Source: Candidatus Mediterraneibacter stercorigallinarum (GTDB lineage: Bacteria; Bacillota; Clostridia; Lachnospirales; Lachnospiraceae). From it: a DNA stretch of 13,417 nt. A program made the translations under genes and the position numbers. The notes below the pieces were generated by a model, which saw only the letters and a program-made list of their open reading frames with translations, searched no databases and was not told the origin of the DNA. Position 1 is the stretch's first letter. Every line of letters begins with the position of its first letter. Where the stretch lies: assembly GCA_019116185.1 (NCBI GenBank), contig DXCD01000145.1:1-13417 (forward strand), written 5' to 3'. Below are positions 6,602-13,224 of the stretch, in pieces.

Positions 6602-7999
6602 ATGGATATGAAAGGGAAAAAAGTACTTGTATTTGGCTCGGGGATCAGCGGCGAGGCGGCAGCATGTCTCCTGCTGCGGGAAAATGCACAAGTGATTCTG
6701 TACGATGGAAACGAAAACCTGAACGCGGACGAAATTGTGAGAAAAATCAAGGCCGCCCGGTCCGGGAGCAAGGCGTCTGCTGCAGAGGCGGGCTCAGATA
6801 AAGATCAGCTCCGGGTTGTGCTGGGAGATTTCCCGGAGGAGCTTCTTGGTGAGATTTCGCTGTCTGTTATGAGCCCGGGAGTGCCCACGGATCTTCCGGT
6901 CGTGGACAAGATGAGGGAAGCAGGAATCCCTGTCTGGGGCGAGATCGAGCTCGCTTATGTACTGGGGAAAGGCGATGTCCTTGCCATCACGGGAACAAAC
7001 GGAAAGACGACAACAACAGCGCTGCTCGGTCAGATCATGGCGAATTGGAAGGAGAGTTCCTTTGTCGTGGGAAATATCGGAAATCCTTACACAAGCATTG
7101 TGCCTGAGACAACAGAGGATTCAGTGATCGTGGCGGAGATGAGCAGCTTCCAGCTGGAGACAGTACATACTTTCCGTCCCAAGGTCAGCGCCATCCTGAA
7201 TATCACTCCGGATCATTTGAACCGCCATCATACGATGGAAGCGTATATTGAAGCGAAAGAGAGAATTGCGGAGAATCAGACAAAAGAGGATGTCTGTGTG
7301 CTCAATTATGAAGATACAGTGCTTCGTGAATTCGGAGAAAAGGTATCTGCGGATGTTCTATATTTCAGCAGCCGGCGTAAACTTAAAAGAGGTGTGTACC
7401 TGGATGGGACTGTTATTGTGTGCGCGGCAGATGAGACGATTCCGGTCTGTGATGTCAGCGAGCTCCAGATCCTTGGAACACATAACTATGAGAACGCGAT
7501 GGCAGCAGTGGCAATGGCTTATGCCTATGGCACGCCCATGGACATCATACGCAGGACGTTAAAAGAATTCGCCGGGGTAGAACACCGGATCGAGTTCGTG
7601 GCAGAGAAAGACGGGGTCGCCTATTATAATGACTCTAAGGGCACAAATCCGGATGCTGCAATCCGGGGGATCCGGGCTATGAACCGTCCGACCGTGCTTA
7701 TCGGCGGAGGGTATGATAAGGAGTCGTCCTATGATGAATGGATCCGGGCCTTTGACGGAAAGGTGAAAAAGCTGGTCCTGATCGGGGCTACCCGGGAAAA
7801 GATCGCCGAGACGGCAGAGCGGCTTGGCTTCACGGATATTGTGATGGCTGATACGTTTGAGGAAGCCTTCGGGAAATGTGTGGAATATGCGCAGCCCGGG
7901 GACGCGGTGCTTCTTTCGCCCGCATGTGCAAGCTGGGGAATGTTTAAAAATTACGAGGAACGCGGAGATAAATTCAAAGAACTTGTAAAACAGCTGTAG
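6602..7999 (+). CDS. murD: UDP-N-acetylmuramoyl-L-alanine--D-glutamate ligase MurD
   Basis: This cytoplasmic ATP-dependent ligase adds D-Glu to UDP-MurNAc-L-Ala; at 465 residues it is slightly above the usual 440-450. It has the N-terminal Rossmann motif GSGISGEAAA, the central P-loop ITG131-TNGKT136, MSSFQLE and NITPDHLNRH, then HNYENAMAA and the C-terminal DSKGTNPDA and SPACASWGMFKNYEERG. The extra length lies in a Ser/Ala-rich stretch near residues 55-70, before the LRVVLGDFPEEL segment. In the last motif a Gly stands where many MurD proteins have Asp (SWD). The gene begins four bases after the mraY stop, with only the G-rich end of mraY as a possible ribosome binding site, which suggests translational coupling. 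ATG 6608 is an alternative start two codons later. Confidence 0.96.
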   Translation: MDMKGKKVLVFGSGISGEAAACLLLRENAQVILYDGNENLNADEIVRKIKAARSGSKASAAEAGSDKDQLRVVLGDFPEELLGEISLSVMSPGVPTDLPVVDKMREAGIPVWGEIELAYVLGKGDVLAITGTNGKTTTTALLGQIMANWKESSFVVGNIGNPYTSIVPETTEDSVIVAEMSSFQLETVHTFRPKVSAILNITPDHLNRHHTMEAYIEAKERIAENQTKEDVCVLNYEDTVLREFGEKVSADVLYFSSRRKLKRGVYLDGTVIVCAADETIPVCDVSELQILGTHNYENAMAAVAMAYAYGTPMDIIRRTLKEFAGVEHRIEFVAEKDGVAYYNDSKGTNPDAAIRGIRAMNRPTVLIGGGYDKESSYDEWIRAFDGKVKKLVLIGATREKIAETAERLGFTDIVMADTFEEAFGKCVEYAQPGDAVLLSPACASWGMFKNYEERGDKFKELVKQL

Positions 8000-8012
8000 G
8001 GAGTGGAGTTTA

Positions 8013-9098
8013 TTGGAGCGTTCCAAAAGGAAGAGAAAGTATGATGAGACGCTGCTGGCAGTGATCCTGATCCTTGTAGTGATCGGGCTTGTAGTGCTTT
8101 ACAGTACCAGCGCCTATAACGGAAGAGTGAAGTTCCATGATTCTCTGTATTATCTGAAGAAACAGGGATTTGCCACTCTTCTCGGACTGCTCGGCATGGT
8201 CATCATCGCGCGGATCGATTACCATAAATGGCTGCCCCTGGCAGTCCCGGGATACCTTATGGCAATCGCGCTCTCTGTGGCGGTAATGCTCTTTGGCGAT
8301 GAATATAACGGGTCCAAAAGATGGCTGTCTTTGGGCCCGGTTTCTTTTCAGCCCTCAGAGTTCGCCAAGGTGGCGGTCATTCTATTCCTTGCGTGGCTGG
8401 TGAGCAAAAATGTCCGGAAGATGCACAAGTTCAGGACACTTGTACTTATGATGCTGCCGGTGCTTCCTGTAGCCGGACTGGTGGGGGCGAGCAATTTGAG
8501 CACCGCCATCATCATTCTGGGCATTGCTGTGGTCATTATCTTTGTGGCAAGTCCAAAATATTCTCAGTTTATATGGATGGGCAGCGCCGGAATTGCATTT
8601 ATGGCAGTGTTCCTTGCCATGGAGAGTTATCGCCTGGAACGGATCGCAATCTGGCAGCATCCGGAAAAATACGAGAAAGGCTATCAGACGCTCCAGGGTC
8701 TCTATGCCATCGGGAGCGGCGGCCTCTTCGGCAGGGGGCTGGGGAACAGTGTGCAGAAGCTTGGATTCCTCCCGGAAGCGCAGAATGATATGATCTTTTC
8801 CATTATCTGTGAAGAACTGGGGCTTGTGGGGGCAGGGATCATAATTTTTTTGTTTCTGATCCTCATATGGAGGCTGTTTGTGATTGCCACGAAAACCCCG
8901 GATCTTCTGGGGGCGCTGATCGCATCAGGGGCTCTGGCCCATATGATGATCCAGGTGATTTTAAATATCGCGGTCGTGACCAATTCTATCCCCAATACAG
9001 GTATCACGCTGCCGTTTATCAGTTACGGAGGGACATCTGTTATGTTCCTTCTCCTGGAAATGGGGCTTGTGCTCAGCGTATCAAGTTTGATAGAATGA
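8013..9098 (+). CDS. ftsW: SEDS-family peptidoglycan glycosyltransferase, FtsW/SpoVE type
   Basis: This 361-residue polytopic membrane protein (about ten hydrophobic segments) belongs to the FtsW/RodA/SpoVE family, which polymerises lipid II in partnership with a class B PBP. Signatures include GSKRWLSLGPVSFQPSEFAK, YQTLQGLYAIGSGGLFGRGLG, LPEAQND259MIF (the Asp at this place is catalytic in SEDS enzymes) and the C-terminal NTGITLPFISYGGTS. The start is TTG 8013, preceded by GGAGTGGAG (8000-8008); no in-frame ATG occurs before the first membrane segment. It begins 13 bases after murD. Position after murD matches spoVE of B. subtilis, so it may serve cortex synthesis, division or both; sequence alone does not separate them. 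Confidence 0.94.
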   Translation: MERSKRKRKYDETLLAVILILVVIGLVVLYSTSAYNGRVKFHDSLYYLKKQGFATLLGLLGMVIIARIDYHKWLPLAVPGYLMAIALSVAVMLFGDEYNGSKRWLSLGPVSFQPSEFAKVAVILFLAWLVSKNVRKMHKFRTLVLMMLPVLPVAGLVGASNLSTAIIILGIAVVIIFVASPKYSQFIWMGSAGIAFMAVFLAMESYRLERIAIWQHPEKYEKGYQTLQGLYAIGSGGLFGRGLGNSVQKLGFLPEAQNDMIFSIICEELGLVGAGIIIFLFLILIWRLFVIATKTPDLLGALIASGALAHMMIQVILNIAVVTNSIPNTGITLPFISYGGTSVMFLLLEMGLVLSVSSLIE

Positions 9099-9127
9099 CA
9101 TATACATGGGGCGAGCGCCTGTATATG
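9099..9127 (+). other. Hairpin directly after the ftsW stop
   Basis: CATATACA (9099-9106) pairs perfectly with TGTATATG (9120-9127). GGC/GCC inside (9110-9112 with 9117-9119) can add three pairs after a small bulge. It begins on the base after the ftsW stop codon. No T-run follows, so it does not look like a terminator; it could affect mRNA stability or processing between ftsW and divIB. Confidence 0.4.
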
Positions 9128-9201
9128 AGCAAAACAGCAGCGTCAGGTGCGGCAAGCACGGAGTGCGGTTTTGCGGATGGCGCGCCTGGGCGGAAATGCA
9201 G

Positions 9202-9208
9202 AAGGAGG
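9202..9208 (+). promoter_or_regulatory. Ribosome binding site that fixes the divIB start
   Basis: AAGGAGG lies seven bases before ATG 9216. The same frame is open upstream to a GTG at 9147, but that codon has no comparable site, and its extra 23 residues would place an arginine- and glycine-rich extension before the basic N-terminus. Confidence 0.85.
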
Positions 9209-9215
9209 CATTTGG

Positions 9216-9959
9216 ATGAAAAAGAAAAGGCACAAAAAGAGAAGGGCAGGGCTGATCATAGTCTGGATCATCCTGGCGCTTACTGCGCTGGCGGCTGTGG
9301 CTGTGCTGCTGTTTCAGACGCGCTCCTTTGAGGTGGAGGGAAACTCTTATTACGGTGACAACACGATCACCACTTGGATACAAAATGACAAATTGTCTGT
9401 AAATACATTATATATTCTGGCAAAATACAATTTTACAGATGCAGATCTTCCGTCAGGAGTGGAGAGTATGAATATTTCTCTGAAGAATCCGTGGACGGTC
9501 AGAGTGACGGTAAAAGAAAAAGAAATGGCAGGATACGTGGATTATGATGGGGTATATCTGTATTTTGACGGGGAAGGGACTGCGCTATTAAGGACAAACA
9601 GGCTGATCGAGGGAACTCCTTATATTGAAGGGCTCAGCTTTGATACTGCGAAAGTGGAGCTGGGGAAAAAGCTGCCTGTTGAAGATGACAGTATTTTTGA
9701 AAAAATTGTGGAAGTTTCAAAAAATTTGAAAAAATATAACCTGACACCTGACCGGATGTCCTGTCCGGACGGAAATATCCGGATTTATTTCGGGATCGTG
9801 GAGGTGATCCTCGGGAGCGGAAATTATGAGGAGAAGCTGCAGCAGGTTCAGCCGATTCTTGACAAACTGGCAGAATTATATCCTGATACAGCCGGAACAC
9901 TGCATCTTGAAAACTATGATTCCGAGTCAGAATCAATTCGGTTTGTTCCATCAGCATAA
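9216..9959 (+). CDS. divIB: Cell division protein DivIB/FtsQ
   Basis: The 247-residue protein has a very basic N-terminus (MKKKRHKKRR), one transmembrane segment at about 12-33, and then the POTRA domain beginning FQTRSFEVEGNSYYGDNTI, up to about residue 100, followed by the beta domain (KEKEMAGYVDYDGVYLYFD and onward). DivIB/FtsQ is a bitopic septal protein that binds FtsL and DivIC outside the membrane and regulates the FtsW/PBP synthase. The length is close to B. subtilis DivIB (about 263). It follows ftsW by 117 bases, where murG and murB stand in B. subtilis. The divergent second half is normal for the family. Confidence 0.9.
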   Translation: MKKKRHKKRRAGLIIVWIILALTALAAVAVLLFQTRSFEVEGNSYYGDNTITTWIQNDKLSVNTLYILAKYNFTDADLPSGVESMNISLKNPWTVRVTVKEKEMAGYVDYDGVYLYFDGEGTALLRTNRLIEGTPYIEGLSFDTAKVELGKKLPVEDDSIFEKIVEVSKNLKKYNLTPDRMSCPDGNIRIYFGIVEVILGSGNYEEKLQQVQPILDKLAELYPDTAGTLHLENYDSESESIRFVPSA

Positions 9960-10007
9960 TATTAGGAAAACAGCAGTTTATGTCAATTTCGGCGCGTGTA
10001 CAAACCT

Positions 10008-10058
10008 ATAATCAATAGTGTAAAAATATCAGAAAAATAAGAAAAATCTATTGATTAT
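10008..10058. repeat. 11-bp inverted repeat upstream of ftsZ
   Basis: ATAATCAATAG (10008-10018) and CTATTGATTAT (10048-10058) are perfect reverse complements, 29 bases apart in a very A-rich stretch. The left arm lies in a TATAAT (10007-10012) and the right arm contains the TTGATT -35 element of the ftsZ promoter candidate. It could be an operator or a weak hairpin; it lacks the GC-rich stem of a good terminator. Confidence 0.5.
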
Positions 10059-10079
10059 TTACGGAAAAGACTTTATTAT
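10051..10079 (+). promoter_or_regulatory. Sigma-A-type promoter candidate for ftsZ
   Basis: TTGATT (10051-10056) and TATTAT (10074-10079) are spaced 17 bases apart in AT-rich DNA, giving a leader of roughly 65-70 bases before the TTG start. The -10 differs from consensus at one position and the -35 at two. The gap of 194 bases after divIB, the largest upstream of ftsZ in this window, also suggests a separate promoter. Confidence 0.5.
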
Positions 10080-10153
10080 ATATTTATTGGATTCTATCGT
10101 TCAATAAAAGGGTTGTATAAGAAATTAATAAGACGACAAAGGAGGAAATACTC

Positions 10154-11326
10154 TTGTTAGAAATTAAAACCAACGAATCAGAAGCGGCCGCAAGAATAAT
10201 TGTTGTCGGAGTGGGCGGCGGCGGAAATAACGCTGTGAACCGTATGATTGACGAGCAGATCGCGGGCGTGGAATTTATCGCAGTAAATACAGATAAGCAG
10301 GCATTGCAGCTTTGTAAGGCGCCGACACTGATGCAGATCGGCGAGAAGCTTACAAAAGGGCTTGGCGCGGGAGCACAGCCTGAGGTAGGAGAGAAAGCAG
10401 CAGAGGAAAGTTCAGAAGAGATCTCAGCAGCATTAAAGGGAGCGGACATGGTATTCGTGACCTGCGGCATGGGAGGCGGAACAGGTACGGGAGCAGCTCC
10501 GGTGATCGCGCGTATTGCAAAAGAGCAGGGAGCTCTGACAGTCGGAGTCGTGACAAAGCCGTTCCGTTTTGAATCTAAGACGAGAATGCAGAATGCACTT
10601 ACCGGAATTGATAAATTAAAAGAAAATGTTGATACAATCATCGTGATCCCGAATGATAAGCTTCTTGAAGTCGTTGACAGACGCACAACGATGCCGGAGG
10701 CGCTGAAGAAGGCAGATGAAGTCCTTCAGCAGGGTATCCAGGGTATCACAGACCTGATCAACGTTCCGTCACTGATCAACCTTGACTTTGCAGATATCCA
10801 GACTGTCATGAAGGACAAGGGTATCGCTCATATCGGAATCGGTTCCGGACGTGGGGATGACAAGGCTCTCGAGGCGGTTAAAGAGGCGGTTGCAAGCCCG
10901 CTGCTTGAGACAACGATCCAGGGCGCATCGAATGTTATTGTCAATGTATCCGGTGATATCACTCTTATGGATGCATCAGATGCGGCTGATTATGTACAGG
11001 AGCTGGCAGGCGAAAGCGCAAGCATTATCTTTGGTGCAATGTACGATGACGCGAAATCAGATGAATGTACAATCACAGTTATTGCCACAGGCTTACATAA
11101 TGTAGGCGGCAGCGCTTCCAAGCTGAAAGCAAGGCTGGAAGGACAGCAGAAGGTAGGTTCTATCCTTCCGTCAGGGGATTCTCCGGTGAGAAACCGCCTG
11201 GATAAGGAAAACAGCAGGACAGCTGCAAGACCGCAGGGTGGTACTATGCCTACACTGCAGCCGAGGACTCCGTCCAGCAATGTAAAAGAGCAGTCCATCA
11301 AGATTCCGGATTTCTTTAAGAAATAG
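10154..11326 (+). CDS. ftsZ: Cell division protein FtsZ
   Basis: This 390-residue tubulin-like GTPase polymerises into the Z ring that organises septum synthesis. The N-terminal GVGGGGNNAVNRMI loop, the tubulin signature G107-G-G-T-G-T-G113, NTDKQAL, PNDKLLEV and the T7 loop NLDFADIQTVM are all intact. A variable linker (about 325-378) precedes the conserved C-terminal peptide IKIPDFFKK, which in other bacteria binds FtsA, SepF and other membrane anchors. The start is TTG 10154, eight bases after GGAGG (10141-10145); no nearer in-frame ATG precedes the conserved fold. The gene is monocistronic by appearance: its own promoter, and a strong terminator 39 bases after the stop. ftsA, usually just upstream, is missing. 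Confidence 0.98.
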   Translation: MLEIKTNESEAAARIIVVGVGGGGNNAVNRMIDEQIAGVEFIAVNTDKQALQLCKAPTLMQIGEKLTKGLGAGAQPEVGEKAAEESSEEISAALKGADMVFVTCGMGGGTGTGAAPVIARIAKEQGALTVGVVTKPFRFESKTRMQNALTGIDKLKENVDTIIVIPNDKLLEVVDRRTTMPEALKKADEVLQQGIQGITDLINVPSLINLDFADIQTVMKDKGIAHIGIGSGRGDDKALEAVKEAVASPLLETTIQGASNVIVNVSGDITLMDASDAADYVQELAGESASIIFGAMYDDAKSDECTITVIATGLHNVGGSASKLKARLEGQQKVGSILPSGDSPVRNRLDKENSRTAARPQGGTMPTLQPRTPSSNVKEQSIKIPDFFKK

Positions 11327-11364
11327 AGGGACAAGTTACAGTAGAATATAAGAACGAAGATGAG

Positions 11365-11399
11365 AAACAGGCGATACAGAATTGTAGCGCCTGTTTTTT
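11365..11399 (+). terminator. Intrinsic terminator of ftsZ
   Basis: AAACAGGCG (11365-11373) pairs perfectly with CGCCTGTTT (11388-11396). The intervening bases can form a further TACA/TGTA stem with a GAAT tetraloop after one mismatch. Six T residues (11394-11399) follow. This is a textbook rho-independent terminator. Confidence 0.92.
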
Positions 11400-11401
11400 A
11401 T

Positions 11402-11466
11402 AAGGGGGTCAGACCCCTATAAGGAGAAAATTCTGAAAACTCTACTCATAGGGGTCTGACCCCCTT
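11402..11466. repeat. Palindromic REP-like element, 19-bp perfect inverted repeat
   Basis: AAGGGGGTCAGACCCCTAT (11402-11420) and its exact reverse complement (11448-11466) flank a 27-base A-rich spacer. Each arm is itself a near-palindrome, GGGGTC-N-GACCCC, so each could form its own small hairpin or the two could form one long one. The element starts two bases after the ftsZ terminator T-run and ends before the spoIIGA promoter. It encodes nothing. The form (paired GC-rich palindromes in a short intergenic unit) is that of REP/REPIN-type dispersed repeats, but copies elsewhere cannot be seen from this window. As an extra hairpin it would further insulate spoIIGA from ftsZ transcription. Confidence 0.75.
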
Positions 11467-11488
11467 CACAGTTTTTTCATAATTTAAA

Positions 11489-11554
11489 TGTCGAAACATA
11501 TTTTTTCACATCTGTCACCATCTGACAAATTTCAACTTACAAGAGAGATATAAT
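11489..11554 (+). promoter_or_regulatory. Spo0A-controlled spoIIG-type promoter of spoIIGA-sigE
   Basis: A -35-like CTGACA (11522-11527) is followed after 21 bases by a perfect TATAAT (11549-11554). Such a long spacer is the known peculiarity of the B. subtilis spoIIG promoter (22 bases), which needs phosphorylated Spo0A with sigma-A. Spo0A-box-like sequences (consensus TGNCGAA) occur at 11489-11495 (TGTCGAA, perfect), 11513-11519 (TGTCACC) and 11523-11529 (TGACAAA). The last two are exactly 10 bases apart, and the last overlaps the -35, again as in spoIIG. The leader to the spoIIGA ATG would be about 30 bases. Confidence 0.7.
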
Positions 11555-11592
11555 GATACCCGGATCGGTTTTCAGGGGAAAGAAGGTGGGAT

Positions 11593-12387
11593 ATGTATCA
11601 TGAGCTGTACATAGATGTTTTTTTCCTGGAGAATCTCATGATGGACAGCCTGCTTCTCCTGGCGCTTGACCATATTCTGAAATGCGGCAGAGCGCGCGGG
11701 CGCCTTTTTCTATGCGGGGCACTCGGAAGCCTGCTGACTTGTGCAGCGGTGGCCGCTCCCTTGCCGGGACCGGTAAAACTTGTTCTTTTTCATGTCGTAA
11801 TAAATAGCGTTATGATACTCACGGGCCTTAAGATCAGGAGCGCTTCACAGTTCGCGAAGGCATTCATCCTTCTATATGCCGTGTCAGCTTTCATGGGAGG
11901 CATCATGCTGATGTTCAGGCCTTATATGCGTTTTATCAGCATGTTCTACTGCATTGCTTTTGGGGCATATCTTTTCTTTCTGAAGCTGTGGAAGCTTATG
12001 GCGCATATTTTGAAGCGGAAGAAAGAGATCTTTCGGGTGACATTGTACACGGAAAAGGGCGAGAAGACAGCAAATGCACTCTGGGATACGGGGAATCAAT
12101 TGCGAGATTTCGTTACAGGGGATCCGGTGAATGTCCTGGATCCTGAATTCCTTCATGAGATTACAGAGCTGCCGGAGGCGGAGAGAGGATTTCATATGAT
12201 CCCCTATCACTGTGTCAGCGGCGATCAGGTCATGAAAGTGTTCCGGATCGAGAAAATGTGTGTGCACACAGGCAGGGCAGGAGAAGAAAGATGGATACAA
12301 AATCCGCTGCTCGGGATAGGGGAGGAGATCCTTTCCGGTAAGAAAGAATATGAGATCATTTTGAATCCGGAGATATTCTCATCGTAA
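11593..12387 (+). CDS. spoIIGA: Sigma-E processing peptidase SpoIIGA
   Basis: This 264-residue membrane aspartic protease removes the pro-sequence of sigma-E in the mother cell after asymmetric septation. Five hydrophobic segments (about 7-29, 35-57, 61-81, 87-107 and 113-134) form the membrane domain. The cytoplasmic protease domain carries NALWD165-TGNQLRD, with the catalytic Asp in a D-T-G motif, then PVNVLDPEF, a HMIPYHCVSG segment and a GIGEEILSGKKEYEIILNP end. It is shorter than B. subtilis SpoIIGA (309). The ribosome binding site AAGGTGGG (about 11583-11590) is close to ATG 11593. It is followed by its substrate gene sigE, the invariant order in spore formers. Confidence 0.93.
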   Translation: MYHELYIDVFFLENLMMDSLLLLALDHILKCGRARGRLFLCGALGSLLTCAAVAAPLPGPVKLVLFHVVINSVMILTGLKIRSASQFAKAFILLYAVSAFMGGIMLMFRPYMRFISMFYCIAFGAYLFFLKLWKLMAHILKRKKEIFRVTLYTEKGEKTANALWDTGNQLRDFVTGDPVNVLDPEFLHEITELPEAERGFHMIPYHCVSGDQVMKVFRIEKMCVHTGRAGEERWIQNPLLGIGEEILSGKKEYEIILNPEIFSS

Positions 12388-12425
12388 GCACGATATCTTA
12401 TAAACATGCACCGGTCTGTCAGATA

Positions 12426-12447
12426 AGCAGCTGCCCGAAGGACTGCT
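12426..12447 (+). other. Small hairpin between spoIIGA and sigE
   Basis: AGCAG (12426-12430) pairs with CTGCT (12443-12447), and CC/GG inside can add pairs around a GAA loop; GTTTTG follows. It is weaker than the ftsZ terminator and has only four T residues, so at most it would reduce read-through into sigE. spoIIGA and sigE are co-transcribed in B. subtilis, which argues against full termination. Confidence 0.3.
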
Positions 12448-12470
12448 GTTTTGCGTAAATCAACAAATAG

Positions 12471-12476
12471 AGGAGG
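12471..12476 (+). promoter_or_regulatory. Ribosome binding site that fixes the sigE start
   Basis: AGGAGG lies seven bases before ATG 12484. The frame is open upstream to TTG 12451, but that codon would make the binding site itself coding and has no site of its own. Confidence 0.85.
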
Positions 12477-12483
12477 AGATAAA

Positions 12484-13224
12484 ATGTTCGTAAAAGTAGC
12501 TGTTCCGCAGCAGTTTAAACTGCGGGTAATGCCGGATATCAAAAGTCTGATATTCGGAAGTGGAAGAGAGATCCATTACATAGGGGGCACAGAGGTTCTT
12601 CCTCCGCCGCTAGAAGGAGCACATGAGAAAGAGGTGATACAGGAGCTGGGGACGGAACGTGCCGAAGAGGCGAAAAAGACCCTGATTGAGCATAATCTCC
12701 GCCTGGTAGTATACATTGCAAAAAAATTCGATAACACGGGTGTGGGGGTGGAAGATCTGATCTCGATTGGGACAATCGGGCTGATCAAGGCGATCAACAC
12801 CTTTAATCCCACCAAGAAGATCAAGCTTGCCACTTATGCGTCACGTTGTATAGAAAATGAGATTCTGATGTATCTGAGAAGAAACAGTAAGACAAAACTG
12901 GAAGTATCCATTGATGAGCCCCTCAATGTGGACTGGGATGGAAATGAACTGCTCCTTTCGGATATTCTCGGGACAGATGAAGACACTATATACAGAGATC
13001 TTGAGAACGAGGCAGAGCGTAAACTTCTTGTACGCGCCCTGAATAAGCTGAGCAGCCGGGAAAAAATGATCGTGCGTATGCGATTCGGGCTGGATAACCC
13101 GGAAGGACACGAAAAGACTCAGAAAGAAGTGGCAGATCTGCTGGGAATATCACAGTCCTATATCTCGCGGCTTGAGAAAAAAATCATGCAGAGACTCAAA
13201 AGAGAGATGGTGCGCTATGAGTAG
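12484..13224 (+). CDS. sigE: RNA polymerase sporulation sigma factor, pro-sigma-E
   Basis: This 246-residue sigma-70-family protein directs early mother-cell transcription in sporulation. Region 2 (about 60-135) holds NLRLVVYIAKKF, EDLISIGTIGLIKA and ATYASRCIENEILMYLRR, nearly identical to B. subtilis sigma-E. The DEPLNVDWDGNELLLSDILGTD stretch links it to region 4 (about 180-243), with the helix-turn-helix in TQKEVADLLGISQSYISRLEK. The first 31 residues are a pro-sequence unlike the mature protein; alignment of HYIGGTEVLPPP with the B. subtilis processing site (YYIGGSEALPPP) places cleavage between H31 and Y32, by the upstream SpoIIGA. The pro-sequence is a few residues longer than the 27 of B. 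subtilis. sigG usually follows but is not reached in this window. Confidence 0.97.
   Translation: MFVKVAVPQQFKLRVMPDIKSLIFGSGREIHYIGGTEVLPPPLEGAHEKEVIQELGTERAEEAKKTLIEHNLRLVVYIAKKFDNTGVGVEDLISIGTIGLIKAINTFNPTKKIKLATYASRCIENEILMYLRRNSKTKLEVSIDEPLNVDWDGNELLLSDILGTDEDTIYRDLENEAERKLLVRALNKLSSREKMIVRMRFGLDNPEGHEKTQKEVADLLGISQSYISRLEKKIMQRLKREMVRYE

Noticed and set aside
9147..9215. GTG start adding 23 residues to DivIB
   Set aside because: No ribosome binding site before it, whereas AAGGAGG stands seven bases before ATG 9216 and the protein from there has the normal basic N-terminus.
9859..9889. TTGACA inside divIB as a promoter for ftsZ
   Set aside because: A perfect -35 hexamer, but no -10-like hexamer at 16-18 bases; the candidate at 10051-10079 is better placed.
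10008..10058. The ftsZ upstream inverted repeat as a terminator of divIB
   Set aside because: The stem is AT-rich, the loop is 29 bases and only a short TTT follows; it is better described as a repeat of unknown role.
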